A DNA stretch of 64,000 nucleotides. Origin: Paenibacillus sp. BIC5C1. GTDB lineage: Bacteria; Bacillota; Bacilli; Paenibacillales; Paenibacillaceae. Shown piece after piece: positions 34,153 through 42,487 of this stretch (the first letter of the stretch is position 1; every line of letters begins with the position of its first letter). The stretch covers positions 5,766,001 to 5,830,000 of the forward strand of contig NZ_CP135922.1 of assembly GCF_032399705.1 (NCBI RefSeq), in the 5' to 3' direction. The notes beneath the pieces were generated by a model. The model was not told the DNA's origin and did no database searches. It saw nothing but the letters and a program-made list of their open reading frames with translations. A program made the translations under genes and the position numbers.

Positions 34153-35796
34153 TTATGGCTGAATCCGAACATCATTGAACAACGGATAGCCGAGTGAATC
34201 AAACTTGATACCCTGCACCGACTTGGATGCAGCCACCGTATAAGGGAACACATAGATCGGTAGAATGACAGCCTGCTCGATCAGATATTGCTGAATCTGA
34301 TTATAGATATCCACACGTTTATCCGGATCAGTCTCCACCGCTCCCTGTTCGAGCAGTTTATCGATCTTCGGATCAGATAAACCGGATAAGGTCGGACGTT
34401 CACCTTCTGCACTCGTATGATAGAAGGCATAGAGAGCATTCGGATCAGAATTGACCTGGCTGTTGCCATAGAGATCATAATCCCAGTTCTGATAGATGAC
34501 AGTTGCAACGTCCTTCGTAATTTCAACCTCGACAGCGATACCCACCTGCTTGAGCTGCTGCTGAATAATCGCTGCAATGTCGTTACGCTTCTCCCGGTTC
34601 GGCGAACCGTCCACATAATGCAGGGTCAGCTTCTTGCCATCTTTTACACGAATGCCATCTGCTCCCTTGATCCAACCTTGCTCATCAAGCAGCTGATTGG
34701 CCTTGTTGATATCCGGATTGATACTTCCTTCCAAGGAAGCATTATAACCGAGGATTCCCGGAGACAGAGCAGACCAAGCTCGTTCGTAGTTGCCCAGATA
34801 CAGTGTCTTCACGATGGATTCCACATCAACTGCGGATTGCACCGCCTGTCTGACTTTCACATCATCCCAAGGCGCTTTGCGCAGATTGAAGAAGAGGGTA
34901 TACGGCAAACCAACGGTATTGGCCTGCAGCAATTGCTGGTTCGGATCGTTCTTCAGGGCAGCAATATTTTGCGGCGGAACGGTCTCGGCGGCGAGTACCT
35001 GCTTACTCTGTACACTGCCGATGCGTGTTGCTTCTTCCGGTACAATTTTGAACGTAATCGTATCAATATGAGGGGCGCCTTCGTTTTCAACGGTTGCGGG
35101 AGCCCAGCTGTAATCCTTGTTTTTGGCGACAACGATATCCGCATTCTCATCCCATTTCACGAAGGTATACGGACCGGTTCCCACAGGGTTTTTACCCAAT
35201 TGATCTCCATACTTTTTGGCGGCTGCAGGTGATACGATTCCCAGCAGGGCCTGACTCAAATTTCCAAGAAAAGCTTGCGAAGGCTGTTCCAGATTCACCT
35301 TGATGGTGTATTCATCAATGACCTCCGAGGAGCTATACGGTCTAATCAGGGCAAGGGAATTGGCGGCTTTGGTGGCCGGATCGATCACCCGATCCAGATT
35401 GAACTTCACGGCTTCCGCGTTAAATGGTGTACCGTCATGGAACTTCACATCTTCACGCAGCTTGAATGTATAACTTTTGCCATCCTCTGATACACTCCAC
35501 TCCTTGGCGAGCCAAGGTTTAATGGAACCATCCGGCAGCTGTACCACCAGATTGTCATAGATCGTTCGAATCGCACGTACGGTTACGGCAAGGCCACTTC
35601 GATGCGGGTCCAGCGTATCCGGCGATGTGGCGAGTGCGTAGGTCAGATTCCCACCTTCTGTTTGCCCAGCCGACTGCTCCCCACCGGAAGCCTGAACTGC
35701 ACTGTTCGAGTTACCTGCCGCTCCGCAACCGGATAATACCAGCACCAATACTGCCGCCAATGCCATATATTTCATCCATGAGATAGACCTGTTCAT
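34153..35796 (-). CDS. ABC transporter substrate-binding lipoprotein, family 5
   Basis: A 547-residue solute-binding protein of the oligopeptide/nickel class. The lipobox is LVLSGC (Cys24). The N-terminal part has ATSPDTLDPHRSGLAVTVRA, and TFKLREDVKFHDGTPFNAEAV is the family signature. NPVGTGPYTFVKWD follows. It delivers an unknown solute to the permeases encoded downstream. It is the first gene of an importer that has no ATPase subunit in the window. The upstream 197 nt are AT rich and could hold a promoter, but none is clear. Sulfur-related cargo is inferred from the neighbours. Confidence 0.85.
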   Translation of the reverse strand: MNRSISWMKYMALAAVLVLVLSGCGAAGNSNSAVQASGGEQSAGQTEGGNLTYALATSPDTLDPHRSGLAVTVRAIRTIYDNLVVQLPDGSIKPWLAKEWSVSEDGKSYTFKLREDVKFHDGTPFNAEAVKFNLDRVIDPATKAANSLALIRPYSSSEVIDEYTIKVNLEQPSQAFLGNLSQALLGIVSPAAAKKYGDQLGKNPVGTGPYTFVKWDENADIVVAKNKDYSWAPATVENEGAPHIDTITFKIVPEEATRIGSVQSKQVLAAETVPPQNIAALKNDPNQQLLQANTVGLPYTLFFNLRKAPWDDVKVRQAVQSAVDVESIVKTLYLGNYERAWSALSPGILGYNASLEGSINPDINKANQLLDEQGWIKGADGIRVKDGKKLTLHYVDGSPNREKRNDIAAIIQQQLKQVGIAVEVEITKDVATVIYQNWDYDLYGNSQVNSDPNALYAFYHTSAEGERPTLSGLSDPKIDKLLEQGAVETDPDKRVDIYNQIQQYLIEQAVILPIYVFPYTVAASKSVQGIKFDSLGYPLFNDVRIQP

Positions 35797-35993
35797 ATAG
35801 CTTCCCCCTCTGTGTATACAGGTGTCATTGATTCATTGAATTAATGATTTAATGAATTATAGATTTTAATCAACATAACCTATCCGTTAACTCGGTTTTA
35901 TAGCATCATTCAACCCTTACGCATATGCAATCCGAATAGTTCACCCGGATCCCTCATTCCTAGACTGCTGCCGAATTTCAACTCTCCAGTTTC

Positions 35994-37340
35994 TTAAGCC
36001 TCGGTTCCAACTTGCTCCCGGGCAGCCGTGTAACGATTCACGGGAATTTGCACACCGAGATTGCCACGCAATGTGTCATGCTCGTATTCGGTGCGATAAA
36101 TGCCGCGCTCTTGCAGAATCGGAACAACCAGTTCCACGAAATCAGCCAATCCACTTGGCAGTTCGGAATGAATAATGAATCCATCCGCTGCTTCGGCTTC
36201 GAACCATTCCTGGATCTTGTCAGCCACCTGCTCCGGTGTGCCAAGGAATTTGCTCTTCGGTGTTGCTGCCCGCAGGGCTACTTCACGCAGCGTCAATCCT
36301 TGCTCCTTGGCATCCCGCTTGATTTTGTCCGTACCGCTGCGGAAGCTGTTGCTGCCAATGCCATTCAATTCAGGGAATGGTTCATCCAGCGGATATTGGG
36401 AGAAGTCATGATGCTCGAAGAAACGTCCAAGGTAATCCAGCGCTTTATCGATCGTGACCAGGCTGGCGATCTCCTGATATTTCTGTTCTGCTTCCTCTTC
36501 TGTCCGTCCAATGATTGGATTGATTCCTGGCAAAATGACGATATCTTGTGTGGAACGTCCATAGGTTGTTGCGCGGGTTTTGACATCTTTGTAGAAGGCC
36601 TGTGCATCCTCAATAGAATCATGCCCTGTAAAAACAGCATCCGCTTCTTTGGCAGCAAGAGTCTTGCCATCTTCTGAAGAACCTGCCTGGAAAATAACCG
36701 GCTGCCCCTGCTTTGAACGTGCAATGTTAAGTGGACCCTGTACGGAGAAGAACTCTCCCTCATGATTGAGTGTGTGCAGTTTGGATGGATCGAAGAAAAC
36801 GCCGCTTTCTTTGTCTCTAACAAAGGCATCGTCTTCCCATGAGTCCCAGAGGCCCTTAGTCACCTGCAAATATTCGGTTGCAATCCGGTAACGTTCCGGG
36901 TGGGTAGGATGGTTACTTTTACTGTAGTTTTTGGCTGAACCTTCAAGCGGGGATGTAACCACATTCCAACCAGCACGGCCATTACTAATCAGATCAAGGG
37001 AACCGAACTGTCTGGCAACTGTGAATGGATCACTATAGGAGGTGGAAAGTGTTCCAACCAGACCAATCCGCGACGTAATGGCGGCCAGGGCGGACAACAA
37101 GCTGATTGGCTCAAATCGATTCAAGAAGTGAGGTATGGATTTCTCGGTAATATAAAGACCATCAGCGATAAAAACGAGATCGAATTTCCCTTCTTCTGCC
37201 TTCAACGTTTGGCGTTTGTAAAATTCAAAATTCACACTGGCATCGGATTGAATCTCCGGGTGTCTCCAAGTCGTCATACTGCCTCCGACACCGTGGACAA
37301 TCGCTCCAAATTTCAAACTGCGCTGAGCCGTCATAACCAT
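35994..37340 (-). CDS. flavin-dependent monooxygenase, NtaA/SnaA/DszA family (YtnJ-like)
   Basis: A 448-residue enzyme of the nitrilotriacetate/dibenzothiophene-sulfone monooxygenase family. [36 protein letters not shown] and [21 protein letters not shown] are the classical blocks; [19 protein letters not shown] follows. These FMNH2-dependent oxygenases cleave C-S or C-N bonds; Bacillus YtnJ and YxeK act in S-alkylcysteine salvage. ATGs at 37340 and 37334 both lie near AAGGAAGG; the first is given. A 15-bp inverted repeat shared with the cystine-type importer lies 164 nt upstream. Confidence 0.87.
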   Translation of the reverse strand: MVMTAQRSLKFGAIVHGVGGSMTTWRHPEIQSDASVNFEFYKRQTLKAEEGKFDLVFIADGLYITEKSIPHFLNRFEPISLLSALAAITSRIGLVGTLSTSYSDPFTVARQFGSLDLISNGRAGWNVVTSPLEGSAKNYSKSNHPTHPERYRIATEYLQVTKGLWDSWEDDAFVRDKESGVFFDPSKLHTLNHEGEFFSVQGPLNIARSKQGQPVIFQAGSSEDGKTLAAKEADAVFTGHDSIEDAQAFYKDVKTRATTYGRSTQDIVILPGINPIIGRTEEEAEQKYQEIASLVTIDKALDYLGRFFEHHDFSQYPLDEPFPELNGIGSNSFRSGTDKIKRDAKEQGLTLREVALRAATPKSKFLGTPEQVADKIQEWFEAEAADGFIIHSELPSGLADFVELVVPILQERGIYRTEYEHDTLRGNLGVQIPVNRYTAAREQVGTEA

Positions 37341-37642
37341 TCCGCCTTCCTTGGATTAGGATATATCAAGAATTTTCTAAAGTCCGATCTGATACGGATT
37401 ACGAATGAAGAAAAATCACAAAGTTAACTATTCCTATGAGTTTGGTCAGCTTTAATTTCACAAATCTTATCACTGCCCCGCACATCGGTCAACAGCATTA
37501 CTTATAGAACTTTTCTATATAAGGATTGGACATCTGAATAAGAGGATGGATTATGGCTTATAAAAATCCCCGACTGCTGCACACTGATATGACAGCCTTT
37601 AGCAGCCGGAAACTGCTTTATCAAGAGATCCGCCACATCCGG
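37341..37642. other. intergenic region upstream of the YtnJ-like gene
   Basis: About 300 nt without a convincing gene. It is AT rich near 37370-37470 and holds the inverted repeat at 37504-37518. I see no clear -35/-10 pair or riboswitch. The short open frame starting at 37553 is the antisense of the glutaredoxin gene. Confidence 0.5.
37504..37518. promoter_or_regulatory. candidate operator upstream of the YtnJ-like monooxygenase
   Basis: ATAGAACTTTTCTAT has perfect 6-bp arms (ATAGAA/TTCTAT) around CTT. It matches the site at 6789-6803 in 14 of 15 bases. The shared position relative to the genes suggests one regulator for both operons. Confidence 0.45.
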
Positions 37643-37918
37643 TCAGACTGCTGCTTCATCGGGCTGGGCGAGAAGTTCCGCCAGTTTCTCCAAATCAGGC
37701 TCCAGCAAAGCTTCATACTTGCCGTCTCCACCCACCTCAATGACAGGTACATGTCGAATGCCATATTTGGCTTCAAGCACGTCCCTCAGCACATCGTTGC
37801 CTTGCACTTCGATGTTCTCAAAAGGCTGGTTGCGGGCCGTTAGGAATGCCTTGACCTCCCCGCAGAAATGACAGCCTGTTTTGCTCCAGAGCACTACTTT
37901 TTTCGATGTAGCAGACAT
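37643..37918 (-). CDS. glutaredoxin-family protein (YtnI-like)
   Basis: A 91-residue thioredoxin-fold protein with the active-site CHFC motif (WSKTGCHFCGEVKAF, around 12-16) and a cis-Pro region RHVPVIEV. Thiol-disulfide exchange on a small thiol or partner protein is likely. The start at 37918 is taken because AGGAGGT lies about 7 nt upstream; the open frame extends further. YtnI in the Bacillus ytmI operon (cystine import, YtnJ monooxygenase) is a protein of about the same size, so the neighbourhood fits S-alkylcysteine salvage. It is separated by 302 nt from the monooxygenase gene and may be its own unit. Confidence 0.8.
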   Translation of the reverse strand: MSATSKKVVLWSKTGCHFCGEVKAFLTARNQPFENIEVQGNDVLRDVLEAKYGIRHVPVIEVGGDGKYEALLEPDLEKLAELLAQPDEAAV

Positions 37919-38095
37919 CGGCATACCTCCTGATTGATTCATTGTCAGATCAGGATGGATCACCACCCAGACCATTAATTCCTATCTGTTAAATAAGAAT
38001 TATGGCTATAAATGTACTCCTCACCTCTTCAAGCGTCAATGGATCTGCCAATAGAATAAACCTATAAGAGGATAGAAAGATTATATTTAAAATTT

Positions 38096-38118
38096 GAAAA
38101 GAGCTCTTTAAGAGCTCT
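38096..38118 (-). terminator. terminator directly after the phosphotransferase gene
   Basis: AGAGCTCT and AGAGCTCT (self-complementary arms, 8 bp) around TTA, followed on the minus strand by TTTTC. It abuts the stop codon of the gene ending at 38119. Confidence 0.7.
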
Positions 38119-39066
38119 CTAATTCCTGAACCTATCACTAACCATGTTAAAGACCTGTTTGGCAGAACCGGCATAATGGTTAACCTGGTCCGGCCGTTTA
38201 TCCATAGCCCATCGGAGGGTATCAAAGGCTTTTAACAGCAATAGATGCCTGGTCAGACCCAGTTCCTCCATACTCATTCCGTATCCTTCCAAGAACGCTT
38301 TCAATTGTTCCGTATCAGGGCCTTCACCACGGAGATGACACCCCATCAGATGGATGACATCTCCATGTGGCACGACAGTAACTTCCGCACTCCCCCAATC
38401 CAGTAGTATCAACTGACCTGTCGGATGAACTATCGTATTTTTTAATGAGATATCACCATGACATAAACCGAATCGGAACTTTTCATCTTGCAACTGCTCG
38501 AACCATTGTCGTACAATCTTCGATTCCCTCTTCTTGATTACGCCCAACTCAAGCAGCGGATCCCGCTCTGTCAAACTATCGATGTTATACTGCACATATC
38601 CTTTCCAGCTGCCATCTGATCCTGGATGAGGTGGAGAATGAAATGTACCCTGAATGGGATCAATCAGCTCCTCGCCAAAACCGGTCACTTGAATGGAATG
38701 TATACGTCTCGCATATTCACCGAGCTTCCTCCAGATGTCAGTCGGGGCTACTTTACTATCCAATCCGTTATCCCCCTCGACAAACGTTTGAATCATATAT
38801 GCCAATTCATCCTTAACCCCAACGGACAATGTATATGGCCCAGGGATACCCGCTGCTGCTGCCTGCTCAATACACCATTTTTCTTTGATAAAGGTGGGAT
38901 AATGAACCTTGTTGTTCATGCGGACCACGACTTTATGACGTTCCGTCTCAACCAGGCAAACCTGATTCACAAAACCTTTTCCGATAATCGGGTATGAGGA
39001 TCTCACTTGTTCCTGAAAAAACTCACCAGCAATAGTTTGGGCTTGTACTGCCATGGTGTCTTTCAT
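38119..39066 (-). CDS. aminoglycoside phosphotransferase (APH)-like kinase
   Basis: A 315-residue protein of the APH/choline kinase fold. The catalytic loop is FGLCHGDISLKNTIVH (His-Gly-Asp...Asn) and the metal-binding Asp lies in LILLDWGSAE. An N-terminal nucleotide-binding lobe is suggested by FVNQVCLVETERHKVVVRMNN. It would phosphorylate a small hydroxyl-bearing molecule. GGGGGA lies 7 nt before the ATG at 39066. It stands alone, with its own terminator. Whether the substrate is an antibiotic, sugar or other metabolite cannot be told; many family members are housekeeping kinases. Confidence 0.8.
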   Translation of the reverse strand: MKDTMAVQAQTIAGEFFQEQVRSSYPIIGKGFVNQVCLVETERHKVVVRMNNKVHYPTFIKEKWCIEQAAAAGIPGPYTLSVGVKDELAYMIQTFVEGDNGLDSKVAPTDIWRKLGEYARRIHSIQVTGFGEELIDPIQGTFHSPPHPGSDGSWKGYVQYNIDSLTERDPLLELGVIKKRESKIVRQWFEQLQDEKFRFGLCHGDISLKNTIVHPTGQLILLDWGSAEVTVVPHGDVIHLMGCHLRGEGPDTEQLKAFLEGYGMSMEELGLTRHLLLLKAFDTLRWAMDKRPDQVNHYAGSAKQVFNMVSDRFRN

Positions 39067-39283
39067 CGTGCATTCCCCCTGTCTCGGTATACTTCAATAT
39101 GCTTTGCAAAGATTGAATGGGCTTAGTGTAAAAGTAATTCACCAATCTTTCAATCGTTACATCTCATGATTCGTGGTATATGTAAAGTTCGGATGCGGAA
39201 AGATGCGTAGCGTTACGATACGCTGTACATCATATTCCGCATCATGCTGTCGTGCCGATATACAAGGCAGCCGAACCCGGTCA

Positions 39284-40843
39284 TTACAAATCTTCGTTCA
39301 AGAGCTGGGGAGGAGCAATAATGGGCCAGTCTTCTTCGATCGTACGCAATTGGTTCGCAGATACATGAACGACATGCCCGGATTGCACTCCCCACCGTTC
39401 CGCAGCATAAAGGGTTGCAAACCTCCTGCGTTTACTGCCACTGATCTGGTACCATATATCCCGCTCATTCGTCGCGGCAATAATCATGCCTTCCTCCAGT
39501 GCATCGCGGTTGCTCTGAACAGGTTGAGCATGAACATGACTTCTTTCCAGGGGCCAGCCTTGTACCTCACCCGCAGATATCAATGGCTCACCTTCAGGTG
39601 CCCCGAGCAGATCCGGTTTCGCAACCAGAACGGGAGAAATACCTCGTGGAACGGGGATGTTCAGCTTGCGTCGCTGCCCACGTATCAGTCGATAAACATC
39701 GCCCTTGATATCAGAGATGTAACAGCCCTCCGGGTAAAAGTCCGTGCTGCGTCTCAGCTTATGGGTTACATCGCTGCTGCCCTTGGTGGAAATGCGCTGT
39801 CGCAGATCAGGGGAATCCGACGTGCCCTGGGGTATCTTGTTCTCCTGCTGACTTGTCGACACCTTGGCGCGCAGCGAGAGCCGGGAAGTATCAGCAACCA
39901 GCGCATGGGGATCTCCCCATTTTTGTGTATAAAATTGCTCGTTATCCTTATTCACGACTTCATAATCCTGTTCTCCCAGCTTCTTCATGCTTACACTTCC
40001 GTAGTGATGTATGAATGCATCGCCGGCTACCCCCAGCCTGTATCCCGCCAGTTTCGCCCGGATGATCCAGTCATCATCTTCAAAATTGCCCACGGCGTAA
40101 CCTTCATCAAGATAACCTACCCGCTCCAACAATTCCCGTGAGAAAAGCCAGCAAAATCCAACCAGTCTTTCGGTCTCCCGATGTTTCGTGGCATCCGGGC
40201 GATTATGTCGGGCAGCAAAAGACCACATATCCTCCACTTCCCTGTATGGGACTTCAATCTGCTGATCTCCGCCAATGTAATTCGTAACCGGACCCACAAC
40301 TCCCATCTCGGGATGACTGTCAAGACAGGTCATCATGTTTTCCAGCCAGCCCGGGGTGACCAGTGTATCGTTATTCAGCACGACGATATGTCTCCCCTTC
40401 GCCATCATCAGTCCATGATTGACACCACCGGCAAAACCACGATTCTTATCCAGCGCAGCGACCCTTACCATTCCACCTTTACGAAGCATGGCTGCCGCGG
40501 TGCCATCCTTGGATGCGTTATCCACAACAATAATTTCAAAGGGGGCCGGTGTATGCTTTTCAATACTGGACACACATTGAAGGACATATTCGCGCTGGTT
40601 GTATGTCGGAATAATAATGCTTACGCCTTCGAATACCAGTCCGAATGAGCTCTCCCCCTGTCGAACGCCCTCATCATAGCCTCTATGGTATCCCTGCTTA
40701 TACAGTTTTGCGTTCTTGGCTGCCCGTTTACCTGAGGCTTGGCGTTTATTCTTCCCTCCACTCCTGCTTCGAGCTGCATGTAAAACAACGGTATCGGATG
40801 ACGATGCTTTCCGCTGTTTTGAACGTCTGTCTGATGTGCTCAT
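39284..40843 (-). CDS. family 2 glycosyltransferase with basic tagged N-terminus and repeat tail
   Basis: A 519-residue protein. Residues 1-50 are Arg/Lys/Ser rich, then a Gly-Tyr tag (GYHRGYDEGVRQG) similar to those of the CgeB-like proteins. The GT2 domain follows: VSIIIPTYNQREYVLQCV, EIIVVDNASKDGT, VVLNNDTLVTPGWLENM (the DxD equivalent), GPVTNYIGG and GYAVGNFEDDD. The last 140 residues hold two related segments (YRLIRGQRRKL and WYQISGSKRRRF) like a repeated cell-surface module. The start at 40843 is chosen for GGAGG upstream. It is the last gene of the 39-46 kb glycosylation cluster. The sugar is unknown. Confidence 0.83.
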   Translation of the reverse strand: MSTSDRRSKQRKASSSDTVVLHAARSRSGGKNKRQASGKRAAKNAKLYKQGYHRGYDEGVRQGESSFGLVFEGVSIIIPTYNQREYVLQCVSSIEKHTPAPFEIIVVDNASKDGTAAAMLRKGGMVRVAALDKNRGFAGGVNHGLMMAKGRHIVVLNNDTLVTPGWLENMMTCLDSHPEMGVVGPVTNYIGGDQQIEVPYREVEDMWSFAARHNRPDATKHRETERLVGFCWLFSRELLERVGYLDEGYAVGNFEDDDWIIRAKLAGYRLGVAGDAFIHHYGSVSMKKLGEQDYEVVNKDNEQFYTQKWGDPHALVADTSRLSLRAKVSTSQQENKIPQGTSDSPDLRQRISTKGSSDVTHKLRRSTDFYPEGCYISDIKGDVYRLIRGQRRKLNIPVPRGISPVLVAKPDLLGAPEGEPLISAGEVQGWPLERSHVHAQPVQSNRDALEEGMIIAATNERDIWYQISGSKRRRFATLYAAERWGVQSGHVVHVSANQLRTIEEDWPIIAPPQLLNEDL

Positions 40844-40907
40844 GTTGCTTCCTCCATTTCCCCTCATCCACATGCGCGTTACGATGAACGTCGCACCAGA
40901 TCGTCCA

Positions 40908-42356
40908 TTAGAGATGAAGCTCTCCTGTAACCAATTTGTCAGCCAAATGTCCAAAATCTATGGCAACCCGCCCCAGCTCACCAGCGATTCGGCGGCACAG
41001 AATGACGGCCGGAATTCCCGCTGCTACCAGAGCGATATCGAACGAATGCTCCGCAGTCTGCTGCATCACTCTCGGGATATCCGCTACCCCCTCCACTGTT
41101 CCTATGATGCCTGTCACTTGTATCCCGCGACCGTTCAACAAGGCCCCGAGCTCTGCAGCTTGGCTTCCAATCAGCAGCACCCGGCGCCCCTGTACCACAG
41201 GCAGCAACAGACCGGAATGATGCAGGCTGTAGTTAATCGTGGAACTGGTCAGATTCAGACGGGACCAGTCAATTCCAAAATGCCGTAATACTGGAAATAA
41301 CAGTCCCTGAAAAGTAGGCGCACGCGAGATGGGGACACCGACCCAATCGGCGCCTCGAATGGCTTCCGCGAGCGCAGCGCGGATGTCCGGGGTGGAGCGT
41401 GGCACCCCTGCATAAGGCAGAAACGGTGCCAGCCCCTGCACTTGCTCGCCTGGCAGCACCGTATCGGCTGCCAGGGTCAACAGTTCGCCATCTCCGAGGC
41501 GAACGACAGACAGGGGGCGCTGCGCATCCAGCGCCCCCTGGATGTGGCCAGCCATCTCATGAGGGCTGGCCAGCCGGGTAAGCGTGGGCGCATATTGGCG
41601 GAATCCCGCCTCGATCAGATCTGCCGCCGCCACGGTAGGCAGAATATGATCAGGCGGGATGTGCTGCGCCACCAGCGCCTCCCCGCCCGCGAACACGCCG
41701 TCGCGGAAGCCCTCGGCGTAGCCGCTCTCGGGCGCTGCTGCCGGCTGCGCAGGCGCCAGTGCCCTTGCGCTGCCAGCATGCGCGGCAGCGCTTTCCCGCC
41801 CCGCGTGAGCGACACCACCGCGTCGGTGTGTCGCTTGCGGCGGGGCGGGGCCAGCACCGCTGGCAGGCAGCGCCTGTGGCGTGCTGCCTTGCGGTGCTGG
41901 CCCAGGCGCACGCTGCGCAGCCGTGCGCTGTTTGCCGCGGGCGCCTGCGGTCCGCCCGCCCCGCGGCGCGGCAAGCGCGCGGCGGGCAGCTGCGCGCTTG
42001 CCCGCTTTGGCTCGCGCCCCTTTACGGCCACGGCTCACGCCTGCACGCTCGCCAGCTTTCAAGCGGGTGCCTGCGCTGCCCCGCCCTTCGCCTGTTTTCA
42101 CGCCCGTTTTGGTTCGTGCTCCTGCGCTCCCACCACGTCTTGCACCAGTGCGCCCGCTGGCTTTGCCTTTCGGTTCTGCAAGAAGCTTGCGCTCTATTCC
42201 TGCGAGTTCCAAACTTCCCTGCTTCGTACCGTTGTTTCCCCATTCATGATTCGAACTTGCTTTGGGCTGCACTCCTACAGATACGTACAAGGAACCGGCA
42301 TGACTGCCCAGTGTCTTATTCCTCCTACCCAAGTCGCTGCGTTTTGCTACTCTCAC
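40908..42356 (-). CDS. GT-D-type glycosyltransferase with GC-rich basic low-complexity N-terminus
   Basis: A 482-residue protein in three parts. Residues 1 to about 210 are low complexity and very basic, rich in Ala, Gly, Arg, Lys and Pro (ARRALAAPRGGRTAGARGK); their DNA (41640-42160) is far more GC rich than the surroundings. Then comes a Gly-aromatic tag (GYAEGFRDGVFAGG). The C-terminal 250 residues match the GT-D fold pattern: LSVVRLGDGELLTLA and DWVGVPISRAPTFQG. The GTG at 42356 follows GGAGGGAATGCC and is preferred over the GTG at 42380. It lies 131 nt after the nucleotidyltransferase gene, with a strong hairpin in between. Function as a glycosyltransferase is inferred. Confidence 0.72.
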   Translation of the reverse strand: MRVAKRSDLGRRNKTLGSHAGSLYVSVGVQPKASSNHEWGNNGTKQGSLELAGIERKLLAEPKGKASGRTGARRGGSAGARTKTGVKTGEGRGSAGTRLKAGERAGVSRGRKGARAKAGKRAAARRALAAPRGGRTAGARGKQRTAAQRAPGPAPQGSTPQALPASGAGPAPPQATHRRGGVAHAGRESAAAHAGSARALAPAQPAAAPESGYAEGFRDGVFAGGEALVAQHIPPDHILPTVAAADLIEAGFRQYAPTLTRLASPHEMAGHIQGALDAQRPLSVVRLGDGELLTLAADTVLPGEQVQGLAPFLPYAGVPRSTPDIRAALAEAIRGADWVGVPISRAPTFQGLLFPVLRHFGIDWSRLNLTSSTINYSLHHSGLLLPVVQGRRVLLIGSQAAELGALLNGRGIQVTGIIGTVEGVADIPRVMQQTAEHSFDIALVAAGIPAVILCRRIAGELGRVAIDFGHLADKLVTGELHL

Positions 42357-42403
42357 GGCATTCCCTCCCTTGGCATGCACTAGGAGTGCCCCCGCTGCAC
42401 AAA

Positions 42404-42432
42404 GCGCCGGAGCTTTCTTCCGGCTCCGGCGC
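42404..42432 (-). terminator. strong hairpin between two genes of the glycosylation cluster
   Basis: GCGCCGGAG and CTCCGGCGC are perfect 9-bp arms around an 11-nt loop. Only three T follow on the minus strand, so it may attenuate, stabilise or process the transcript instead of ending it. Confidence 0.5.
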
Positions 42433-42487
42433 AGGTTGTTCTGCTCTCATGGGACCTCTCACAGCGGCAGCATCAGGCACATATATT

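Noticed and set aside
34417..35232. 271-codon plus-strand open frame opposite the binding-protein gene
   Set aside because: Antisense to a family 5 solute-binding protein with lipobox and signature; no recognisable motif or start signal.
39173..40141. 322-codon plus-strand open frame opposite the GT2 gene
   Set aside because: It lies antisense to a clear glycosyltransferase with conserved motifs and shows no domain features of its own.
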